A program made the position numbers and the translations under genes. Positions 1 to 9,172 of a stretch of DNA of 64,000 bases are shown here, in pieces; the first letter of the stretch is position 1, and every line of letters starts with the position of its first letter. This DNA comes from Pyropia yezoensis (Eukaryota > Rhodophyta > Bangiophyceae > Bangiales > Bangiaceae): assembly GCA_009829735.1 (NCBI GenBank), contig CM020620.1:434001-498000 (forward strand), written 5' to 3'. Under the pieces are notes generated by a model. That model had not been told where the DNA came from. It searched no databases and was given only the letters and a program-made list of their open reading frames with translations.

Positions 1-1013
1 TTCCTTGTCAGGGGTAAGGATATCTCCTTCGTAGAGCTCGGCAATCCCGAAGATAGTTCCCTTCGGGAGGGTGACTGCCTTACGGCGATAGTTCGCCATC
101 ACTAGGAGGGACGACCCTCCTGCTGGGAGGTATATGAGACCGTTGGCCATGGTCAACCCATGGCGCTTGTACGTCCGCAGGTTGGACCGGACTCTGCAGA
201 TGCCTGCGAGGTCGCAGTTAACCGGGAGGACTGTCTCCGACAACGGTTCAAAGCGAGTTCGCTTGGCCAACCGAAGTGTCTTCGGCTCGACGCTTGCGTA
301 CACCTCAGCCAAGTTAACGTGGCTCCCTTGTAGCGTCAGGTCCCTGACGATAGCCGTGTGTCCTCGCTTCGTCCCGTCGGCTTCTTGAAGCTCGACGGTC
401 CTCCGGCCTGGCCGGATTGCATCAACGTGAACGTTGATGGAGGTGCACCCCAGTATGCAGGGCACAGATAGGGTCTCACACGTCAGGAAGTCGACTTCCG
501 TGGTGAGTTCCCCGATGGTAACCCGCAGCGACATCGCTGCGGTCGTACGAACGAGGCGACCGTTCGCGTCCTTGATGGTGGGTCCCCGAGTCACTCTGAC
601 TCGCGGAAGCCACTTGTCCGGAAGGGTATCCTTCCGGATAAGGTTGGGTCCAGCCCCTGTATCCAGTACAGGGTAGTACGATCGTGTCGACTGGGGGTCA
701 ACCCCCAGTGTGGCTGATACCTTGAAGTTCTCCAAGGTGAACAGCACGTGGCCTACACCGATATCCGGTGTAGCTCGGGCATCCTGAACAGGGCCCTAGT
801 CTGGTTCCATGTGACGGGGCTTCCCGTCCTCTCCTCCCAACCTTGGAGGTTGGTCATCAATCCCCTGACGCCGTGTCGTCGGGGCCGGAAGGTGTACCCG
901 GGGGTTGATGCGGCGTCGGGTCAACCGCGCTCTCCGTGGGGCTTTCTTCGCGGTACTCCGGGATGGCTTGCTTGGGTTACCCCAGCGCCCCCCGGTCATC
1001 CTTCCTCTTACTC
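1..1013 (-). CDS. Retrotransposon pol N-terminus: retropepsin-like protease (partial, runs off window)
   Basis: Read on the minus strand in the -1 frame relative to gag, this stretch encodes an aspartic protease of the Ty3/gypsy Gag-Pol polyprotein. The active-site DTGA lies at 663-652, followed by residues reading GPNLIRKDTLP. About 70 residues later comes the conserved flap-like end motif read as ILGCTSINVHVDAI near 465-420. The frame stays open to base 1, so pol continues outside the window. It has no ATG of its own near the start and would be made by frameshifting at 1014-1020. A UAG at 798-796 interrupts the frame between the slippery site and the protease, so either readthrough, a sequence error or inactivation must be assumed. 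Confidence 0.8.
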
Positions 1014-3191
1014 GTTTCCCGCTCTTGGTAGGGTGCTGTCCGCCGGGACATCCGGCTGAGGAGGTGCCTCCTCGACGGCCAGTACTCCACCTGGAGCTGG
1101 CTGCCTACCCGGTGCGGGTCCGGGTGCTCTGGCAGGATACCCCCCGGTGGATGCCTTGCGTTGCGCCGCTGCCCGCCGAGACTCCTCGGGGATGAGAGGG
1201 CAGGACGACACCCAGTGCTGGGGATCCCCACACAACATACATCCGGACGTGCCGGTTTCTCCTTTAGTTCGCATCGGGGTAGCCCCGTAGCTGCGGTTGC
1301 CTCCCTCGGGCGCCCGAGTTCCTGCTCCCTGGTAGGCCTTGGGTCCTTGGGTCAACCGGAACATGGACTCCCCCAACCGGTTGGGTCGGCCCGCAATCTG
1401 CGGAGGTGCCTCCGTGCGCACCGCCCATGTTGGCAAGGGTTGGTGAGGGTTACCCGTCACCGGGGAGTACCCCGTAGTCCGTACATACGGGACGCGACGT
1501 CCCGGGCCCTCGCTGACCTGGAACTGGGTCCCCGCCGGAGCGATGTACGCTACCGTACCTTGCTCATCGATCACCGGCGTAGCCGGTAACAGCAGGTGGC
1601 CCTGCTGGTCAACCAGTGGTTCCTCCTCGCCCGTGGGGGCGTACTCGGTAGCCACCAGTACCGGTGCGGCCTTCCGTTCCATCTTGTCTTGCCTCGGTAC
1701 CGGGGTAAGATCGAGCTTGCTCCCCTCACCCTTGGGCTTTGAGGCCAGAGCACACTCCGGGTGAAGCACCCGGTAGGCGTCCCCCAGGGACTTGCACATA
1801 TGCATCAGTCGACTGAAGTTCGTCCGTGCCGTGTTAGCGCCCCGTGCGGATATCCGCACGTAGTTGGGTACTCCTGCGAACAGGATGGCCCGTAGCTCCC
1901 CTTCTCCGAGGAGCTTCCCCAGCTCGTAGTCGAGCTCTTGGATCCAGGGTCCAAACATCTCTTCATCCTCCCAGCTCTGGGCGGTGGCAGTGCGCAGGGC
2001 CCGGTAGTGGTCCTCGCACTTGTCCTCACTGAGGTAACTGCTCAGCAGCTCCTTGAGGATCCCACGGTTATCCATGGGGGTGGCTGCAACCCTCATTCCC
2101 GGCATCAGGGATGCCTGGCGAAAGATGCCTCGCACCCGTTCATCAACAAAGAACGGGAGGATCTCCAGGGCAAGCCCCTCGTTAACGAGGGCCTTGTCCG
2201 CGGCTGCCTTAAAGCTAGTCAAGAAGCCGATGACTGCCAACGGGCGTCCGTTCGGCCCTCCGAACATAGGGACTCCCTTCATAAGGGTCTGCATAGAGCG
2301 GATCGCCCGATGCGACGTATTACGCATCGATTCCGATACGGTAGTAGAGCGGTCCTCCAAACGATAACGTTCCGGAGTAAGAACCGACCGGAAGACCTCG
2401 TTGACGATCTCCGTGTCAGCGTCGTGGATATCCAGTCGCTTAGCCAGTTGATGAGCAAACTCATCGGACTCCATCCGCTTCAGTAGGCTCGCAGTTACCT
2501 GCGCGGTCATAGCTTCCACCACTGAAGATGGTACTTCAGGCGTCGGCACCTCGGGAACCCGAGTTGCCTGGCCTCCTTCGTCGTGGGGATACTGTGAGAG
2601 GGTACCCCCTCCCCCAATAACCGACTCTCCACCGGCGTAAGTATCCGCCGGGTCGTGTCCGCGGAGTCCGCTTCGGGTGCTCCGAGCGTATCGCTCCGTG
2701 TGACTCCGTTCCAACTCTGCCGACGAGTCGGATCCATACCCCATTGTGTCCGGGGGTTGTCCCGGAGTAGCTGCGCCGGGGTCGACCCCGGTGGACTCCG
2801 AAAGTAGTCCGGCCGGTTCAAAACGTACCGGTGTGGGGGGAACACGACGGGGTCCCGTCGTGTGGCGTGTTGACATCCACACTGCCATTGCGTCCTCCGT
2901 CCGCTCTTGACGAGCGTCGAGTCCGGAAAACCGGGCCTCGATGCGGGCCAATGATGCCATCAGGGAATCCCCTGGTGAAGGAGGCAGCGGAGTGAGGTCG
3001 GTCGATGACAGTTGAGGCGGGCCTCCGCCTCCTGCCGTCCGAGCCGTGCCAAACGTCGATCCGGCACCGGAAAGCATTGGCGTCTCAATGTTGTCGATCG
3101 GGTTCCCGATCCCGGGTCCCGTAGTCACCTCCGGAGTCGGCGTCGACGCCGATCCGTCATCTTGAACGTTCCCCGTCTCTTGGGTAGACAT
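1008..3191 (-). CDS. gag: Gag polyprotein of Ty3/gypsy element
   Basis: This is a structural (capsid/nucleocapsid) protein of about 727 residues. The first in-frame ATG is at 3191; an upstream GTG at 3197 is open but unlikely to be the start. The N-terminal third is Ser/Thr/Pro/Gly-rich and disordered. The middle (about residues 230-470) is the predicted helical capsid region. Near the C-terminus a CCHC-type zinc knuckle reads CMLCGDPQHWVSSC, typical of RNA-binding nucleocapsid. Translation ends at UAA 1010-1008 with GGGAAAC just before it, so Gag is the unshifted product. The upstream LTR supplies the promoter. Family assignment rests on the knuckle and the downstream retropepsin, not on a database match. 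Confidence 0.85.
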   Translation of the reverse strand: MSTQETGNVQDDGSASTPTPEVTTGPGIGNPIDNIETPMLSGAGSTFGTARTAGGGGPPQLSSTDLTPLPPSPGDSLMASLARIEARFSGLDARQERTEDAMAVWMSTRHTTGPRRVPPTPVRFEPAGLLSESTGVDPGAATPGQPPDTMGYGSDSSAELERSHTERYARSTRSGLRGHDPADTYAGGESVIGGGGTLSQYPHDEGGQATRVPEVPTPEVPSSVVEAMTAQVTASLLKRMESDEFAHQLAKRLDIHDADTEIVNEVFRSVLTPERYRLEDRSTTVSESMRNTSHRAIRSMQTLMKGVPMFGGPNGRPLAVIGFLTSFKAAADKALVNEGLALEILPFFVDERVRGIFRQASLMPGMRVAATPMDNRGILKELLSSYLSEDKCEDHYRALRTATAQSWEDEEMFGPWIQELDYELGKLLGEGELRAILFAGVPNYVRISARGANTARTNFSRLMHMCKSLGDAYRVLHPECALASKPKGEGSKLDLTPVPRQDKMERKAAPVLVATEYAPTGEEEPLVDQQGHLLLPATPVIDEQGTVAYIAPAGTQFQVSEGPGRRVPYVRTTGYSPVTGNPHQPLPTWAVRTEAPPQIAGRPNRLGESMFRLTQGPKAYQGAGTRAPEGGNRSYGATPMRTKGETGTSGCMLCGDPQHWVSSCPLIPEESRRAAAQRKASTGGYPARAPGPAPGRQPAPGGVLAVEEAPPQPDVPADSTLPRAGNE
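1014..1020 (-). promoter_or_regulatory. -1 ribosomal frameshift slippery heptamer (GGGAAAC)
   Basis: On the minus strand the last gag codons read GCG-GGA-AAC-GAG-UAA, so G GGA AAC is in the X XXY YYZ register. Slipping back one base opens the frame that carries the protease. This heptamer is a known gag-pro or gag-pol shift site in some retroviruses. A G-rich stretch shortly downstream (about 1000-980) could form the stimulatory structure, but I did not resolve one. Confidence 0.65.
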
Positions 3192-3398
3192 AGTCACAAT
3201 CAGTCAACCGACGTAACAATCACCACGAATAAGAGAGCGAGGGGGTAGATTGGGGAGAGTAACAGTAGATCACAGTCAAAGGTAAAAACTCAACACAATC
3301 GATCAGGTCGCAACACCACGAGTACAAGAAAAGGACCGGATCCCTATCCGTGTGCCAGGGCCGAAGACGGCGTCACCACAAGGGTGACGGAAACCGGT

Positions 3399-3415
3399 CC
3401 CCTGCTGCTCCACCA
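3399..3415 (-). other. Candidate tRNA primer-binding site
   Basis: One base inside the LTR end, the minus strand reads TGGTGGAGCAGCAGGGG. Starting with TGG (complement of a tRNA 3' CCA) and lying one base from the LTR are the usual features of a primer-binding site. I cannot name the matching tRNA. Confidence 0.6.
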
Positions 3416-3416
3416 A

Positions 3417-3780
3417 TGTAGCACAATAGGGTTTCCGCCGCACGTCCACTCTCAGGGAACACTCACCAAGGGGGATCGGCACCAACGTCACCGGGAGGCC
3501 AAGGTTGCTGTCCTTGGAGCGCAAGCCACGGGACCAAGATGGGAGCCCAAATGGGAGGGGTTTGTTGTTCTGCCTTGGCCGGCGGTGGATTTGCCGCCGG
3601 CCCCCACGTTATAAACCCTCGGAGACACTACTAACTACCCTCCACCCCAAGATGCAAGTCCCTCTGGTCATACGTAACTTATAGATACCGTGACCAGTCC
3701 GGACTATCAAATTGAAAGCCAAGGATTAGAAGTAGCCCCCCTAATATTAGGGTCACAATACGGACAACCATATTGCTACA
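3417..3780 (-). repeat. 5' LTR of the gypsy element
   Basis: The element-proximal end reads TGTAGCA on the plus strand and the distal end reads TGCTACA, a perfect 7-bp inverted terminus with the canonical TG..CA ends. The length is 364 bp. On the minus strand a TTTATAA box lies near 3607-3614, suiting an internal U3 promoter. An alternative distal end at 3757 (GTCACA) fits less well. The partner LTR is outside the window, so the pair and the target duplication cannot be checked. Confidence 0.6.
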
Positions 3781-6700
3781 CCCCCCTCCCCCTCCCCCCC
3801 CTCTGGAACTCTCCGTCCCCCCCCCCCCCCCTTCTCCCCCGCTCCTGCCTTTGACCTCTCGTCTGCTCTTCCTCTCCCCCGCATCTGTCCACCGCGTGCT
3901 GACAATAGCGTGGATGCTTTCTCAGTCTATGGGGCGTCCGGAGGAGCTAGTGAGATGGCGGCGGCAGCGGCTGGCGTTGGGCGGCGGGAGCGCGAGCGGA
4001 TGGCACGGTTTGGTCGGCTACGTGCGGTACGGGAGGGTTGACTTCGTGGGGTGCAGGCGGGGGATGAGTTGGCGGAGGGAGAGCCGTGGGAGACGCGGGA
4101 GGCTACGCGGGCTCGACCAAGGGGGGGGGGGGGGGGGGGGGAGAGGGGGGGTTACGGGGCATGGGGGGTGGAGGGGGGTTTTGTCTGTTGGTGTGGCTTG
4201 ATTGTTGTACTGCATTGAGGGTCATGTACGGCAAGGCGGGCTGCTGGTAGGCTGGGATTAGGGAGGGGGCGGTAGCTGTGTTTGTGAGGGTCCGAGGGGA
4301 AAGAGAGGGAGGGGTGGGGGGCGCGTCGGCGACGGCCAGGCGGGATGGTCCTCCCCGCGAGGGTGGAGGGGGTCGCTCATCATGCTGCGTGCTCTGCGTG
4401 AGCGCAGGCTGTTGCTAATGATTAATCCTCGAACTAAACAACAAACTAAGTGGGTTGTGGAGACCACACCCGGAAGAAGTTACTACGCACCTCGTCAATG
4501 AGGAGTTGCTGGGCCCCTCGACGTGGCACTGGCCAAGTGGACGGGGGGCTCCCCTGAGGCACTACAGGGGGGTTATCCGCCCCCCCCTGATGGGCCCAAA
4601 ATCGAGGGGGAGGGGGGGGGGTTAACCGTCGATTGGTTGGTCCAGAGTGGTTAGTCATCCGAATGGTATTGGCATGTACGGCCGCCCCCCCCGGCAAGCC
4701 TGCCTCGACCATCGTCTGCGACGGGCCCCGCCTCCCCTCCCTCGGGGGCGCCCCGCAAGAGCTCCCTGGACCGTGCTGCCTTGCCGGGTGCGGCTGCGTC
4801 CTCGGCCATGATCGGTGCCTCAGCGTTGGTCCCCGCTCGCGAGCCGACTGACGGCGACATGGATCGATACGACGCGCTTATCGACGCCGTCGAGGAATTT
4901 GGCAACGCGTGGTCGGCGGCCGATGGCGACCGCGCACCTGCCCGCTCCTGCCTGCCACGCGTCTGATGCGGTGCAGCTGCACGGCAGAGCGGCTGTCGGA
5001 TGTCGGCTGGAGTGGGGTTCTGTAGTAGGGGTGGGCGGGGTCGGCAATTTGCAGGGTGCTGCGCCGACGCGGCCACCCGCCCACGCTTTGAGGCGGATTA
5101 CTTGACGGGCGGTGTGGTGGTGTGCGAGCACGATTTCGGCCGAGGGGGTGACCACGACGGACGAGGTCAGGCTTGAGGTGGTGCTTTTTGTAGGAGGCTT
5201 AATCGTTGGCCCCCACTTTTTCTCTTGGAGACATGGTCGCAGCAGCCGCCTGGCATTCAATGAGGCAATGTACGAAGCGCCACGGGGGTCAACGTGCATC
5301 AGGGAGGGGGTGGGCGGCGACGTCAGTCGGTGTTAGACGGGTGGTGGGGATTGGCGCCGACTACCAGCGCTGGCGCTTTGCGTGTCGGCGGCCGCCGCCG
5401 GCTGCCCCTGTGGCTGCCGACCGCAGCTGCCACCTAGGTCTCGTCAACGTGATATACCTGAGGGGCACCCTGTCCGCCAAGGTGCACGTGGGCGGGGGGG
5501 GGGCGCGTCAGTAAGCGGAGAGGGGCGGTGGGGAGTCACTTTCACCAGGTGGTGGTGCTGCCTGCCGCCCGCGTGTGGCTTTGCGGTTGGTGGTTGCCCC
5601 GTCGCGTCAACGTTTTTTGTCGCACTGCAGCAGGCGGACTTGGTAGACTTAAGCGCGGAGGGGTCGGCCGCCGCGAGCAGAGAGAGTGTCCGTGCGAGGC
5701 TCGTTCTGGGGGGCTGCCGCCGGCGCTTGTGGCAGCCGACCGCCCCCACTCTGGGTCGTGGGGACCGGCAGCTGCTATGCCTTTGCGGCATCGAAGGAGG
5801 CTGGCAAGGCGGCGGTGTGAGCGCGCAAGGGCGGAGGCGGCCATGGCGGGTGCAGTCGGCGTGAGTTCGTGGTGGCCGACCGCCGCCGCAGCTGTGTGCA
5901 GCGATGACAGCGGCCGCACACGGGGGGGGGGGGGGGGGGGGGGGGAGGCGCAGGAGCTGCGGCTGCGGCGGCGGCTGGCCGTCCGTTTTGTGGGCTTCAC
6001 CTGACCCGTCGGCAGCGGCTCGGGGCCGCATCGCAGCGGCGGCCATGGCCGGCGGCGGCTGCACTGGCGGGGGTGGCGGCGGTGGCGGCGGGATAAGTGG
6101 CGAACGCGGCGGCAGCGGCATTGGCGGAACCCCGGCGCGGCGGCGGCAGCAGCGGCCGGGGCAGCGGCGGCCGCGTCGGCAGCCTCGCCAGCCTGCAGCG
6201 CGCGCCCCCGGCGATGAACGCTGCGGGGAGCGGCGAGGGCGCGGCGGCAGGCAGGCAAGCCGGCAATGCGGGTGCCAACAGCGGAGAGGGTTTGCGACGG
6301 TGGATGTAGTCGGGTGGTGCTTGTCGAGGCCCCCGACCGCCGCAGCTGGGTGTTGGTGGCCGCTGCCCGTCACTTCAATGCCACACTGTCCCACGAGGGT
6401 GAGACGACGGTCCGTGTCAACGCTATTGCAGTGGGGTACGATCGGTGGGGGGGCGCGGAGCCGCCAGACGGGGGGATGGTGGCGCGCACTGGCGGTCACA
6501 GTTGCGTTTTTTGCCTTGGCGTCAGCTGCGCTGCGCGGCATTGCGTGGTCTGCACCGTGTGGGGGGCAGTGTGTCAGCTGTTGACGGGGGTGGCGTAATC
6601 GGGCGGGGGAATCCCATGGGGACCCGCACCGTTGTGTGCTCTGTTGCATGGGTGTCCCATTTGTAGCGTATGAAGAGGTCGTCTGTTCTTGCAGCTCGAC

Positions 6701-9172
6701 GAGTTGGGATGTGCAGGTCCTAAGAGCTCGAACACAGTCGAGGGAGCAGTAACGGGGAAGTGCATACTCGTCCAGGAGTTGTTCCCATCACCGCCACTAA
6801 AGAGTCGTGCAGAGATAATAGCCTGGTATGTGCCAAGCGCGGGTGAATGATCCAGTGCAATCCGATTGCAGAACTCGCTGACACTGGTGCATTGACTGGA
6901 CCAGGTGCCTGCGCTTCTTCAGATGTCTGTGTGCGCGCCTCGAGCACATCACACTGTTTTTTTCAGAAAAAAGCATCACTGCGCTTGCTTTGGCAGCACT
7001 GCATCCGTTTGGAACACTAACATCCGTAGTCCATTCGAAGTGGTTGTCCCGAGGCTCCCCTTCCCATCGTGCCCTTGATGGGGGTGCAGGCCGACCGTTC
7101 CGACCAAAAAAGGGTCAAAACACGTCTCCAACCAAAATCACCCTGTTGCACAAGTAGAACATCCTGAAGGTAGTAGTGTGCTTCTTTTCCCCCGCAGGGA
7201 CGTTCTTCAGGTGTTTTGAGTCCCTCCTTCTTTGAGTACCTGCATACGTTTGGTAGCCGTGCTGGCCGCCACTGCTCGTTGTACGGCCCATTTCTTGCCT
7301 TCACGATCTATTACACGCATCGACGCTGCCGTCAACCGAAAAAGCTGTTAGAAAAGGCTGAGGACAGCGGCACTACGGCCGTTTTTTTGCATGGAGCGCT
7401 GGACCAATTCTCACGTCGTGTGCACGACACCGATGGCAGAGTGACATCTCTCCACGGCACATCCAATGAACGCTAGGGCCTTCGTGAACCATGTGGCGAC
7501 GTTTATTCCTTGCAGCCCCGGTCTATGACGGGCGCCGGGGGCACTATGTCCCTAAAAGAGGCCTGCCATGGCAGGGTCACTGTGTTGCTCAAAATGAATA
7601 CAACTGTCCATTCTTCCGCCTAACCAGTCCAGGTGTTGTTGGGCAGCTGTTGTGCCTGTCAATGGGGTATAGGACGGCCCGAAGATGCGCCCAGAGAACT
7701 GATTGTGCTGCAGTGGGCGCGAAAGGATATTATCGGGCCGCAAACGTGCCCAGAGAAGCACCAGGCGTCAGAACTCGCGCATGTACGGCTCTGATACTTC
7801 CTGATGGGTGGAAGAGTCTAAAAAGAAGAAACGGCCCACTGCAACTGTGTTGTACAAGCAGCCACGCAAGGCCATCATAAGCATGAATGGGTGGAAAAAC
7901 GCGCCTGGATCTGCGCGAGCCCTCGAATCTCGTTCTGGTACAGCGTTGATGCCCCCAGATGGGTATACGAGTGCCAAAAGTAGGGCTGGGGAGCTGGAAC
8001 TGGGTCCGCAGCCGGTGGCCGTGGACGTCCGTTGGGGTCATTCGAGGCATCAGGGCGGTGGCAAGAGCGCACCGAGCATGGTCATCACACGGCCAGCTAA
8101 TTCCCGACTTTGCAAATGCATGAAAATCCGGAGAAGCACGCCCGTTTCGGGATTTATCTGTCATTGTGATGGCCCTGCCCGCCGGCTCGAAGCCCCGAGT
8201 GGCAGGGCTCAGGGGGCGTGAGGAAGCCTCTCCGCTGTTGAAAAAAAGACCCCCCCCCCTCCCAAAGGCAAAGCTGAGGGGGTGTGGGGGAGCCCTTCTG
8301 CCGTAGAAAAACGGCTCGCCACGTCGAGGGTGCCAGACGCTTTGCCGCCTTTTTCCCCCAGTCATCTTGTTGAAAAAGGCCCCCCCCCCCCAGGGGCATG
8401 GCCGATTCCCCCCCCCCGCGCCCCCTAGGGGCATGGCTGGTCCCCCCTGCCAGCCCCAGTGGCGGCGCTGCCCCCCCCCCCCCTCCCCAATGGGATAGGG
8501 CGGGCCCCCCCCCCTTTTCCCATTTCCCAGGGGCAGGGTTAAGGGGGGGTGGGGAGCCTCTCCGCCGTCAAAGAACGGCTCGCCACGTCGAGGGTGCCAA
8601 ACGCGTTGCCGCCTTTTTCCCCCAGTCGTCTCCCACCACGTTGGACGCTACCGCCGGCTGCGACGTTCGCGCAAGGGGGTGAGACGGGGCATGCCCCAGT
8701 TCCCCAAGTTGCGCCACCCCCCCGATTCACCCCCCTCCCCAGCTCGGAAGAGCAGGTGGCACTGTACGCTCGGTACCCCTCATGCCGCAACGACGGTCGC
8801 CAAGGTTGCCACCTCCCCTGACCGCCCCTCCCCCCCCCCGGCGGCACGACCGACTTCCCCCGGCGGCACCAGCGCTGCATGCGCGCTCCCCGCCGCGGCG
8901 CTTCTGCGCGCGCCCGCGATCTCCCCGCCCTGTGGGGCCACCCCCGGGGTCCCTGCTCGCGGCGCTTTGCCCGGTCGCGCTCAACGTGGCGCCCCCCCCG
9001 TTGGTCCCACGCTCCTGTCAAGGGTTACTGGTCACCCGGCCGCTCGTTTCCACACTGCGTGTCACTCCCGGCGACGCCCCTGGCCCCCACCGCCTGGCGC
9101 ACCCCCCATTTTGCCCCCCCGATGGGGCACCGACTGCAGGCGGTGCGCCCCGGGGCTCTCCAGGCGCATGCC
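3781..9172. other. Low-complexity GC-rich spacer without a confident gene
   Basis: This stretch holds long C and G runs (3815-3828, about 4120-4140, about 5922-5944, 8464-8482), GGC/GCC-periodic DNA at 5.3-6.4 kb that leaves several frames open at once on both strands, and more ordinary sequence at 6.7-8.1 kb with no conserved motif. The longest open frames (about 400 codons, minus, 6649-5444) are Pro/Arg/His-rich and look like a by-product of composition. Confidence 0.5.
8272..8631 (+). repeat. Duplicated ~95-bp block, 264 bp apart
   Basis: The blocks at about 8272-8366 and 8537-8631 are near-identical. Both contain ACGGCTCGCCACGTCGAGGG followed by TGCC and TTGCCGCCTTTTTCCCCCAG. A weaker third relative starts near 8207. 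C-runs separate the copies. No coding signal is apparent. Confidence 0.7.

Larger units (their letters stand above)
1..3780 (-). mobile_element. Ty3/gypsy LTR retrotransposon, 5' portion
   Basis: On the minus strand, in order, are an LTR, a one-base spacer, a TGG-starting primer-binding site, a short leader, a gag ORF with a zinc knuckle, a -1 slippery heptamer and an aspartic protease. Reverse transcriptase, integrase and the 3' LTR would lie beyond position 1. The single in-frame UAG before the protease means the copy may be inactive, although gag is intact. The chromovirus at 50-56 kb starts its LTR with the same seven bases (TGTAGCA), which suggests a related family in the same genome. 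Confidence 0.85.

Noticed and set aside
3736..3757. Alternative outer LTR end at GTCACA
   Set aside because: Only the end at 3780 gives a 7-bp inverted terminus with TGTAGCA at 3417.
5444..6649. 401-codon minus frame in the 5-6 kb spacer
   Set aside because: Pro/Arg/His-rich, several overlapping frames are equally open, no motif; explained by GGC-periodic DNA.
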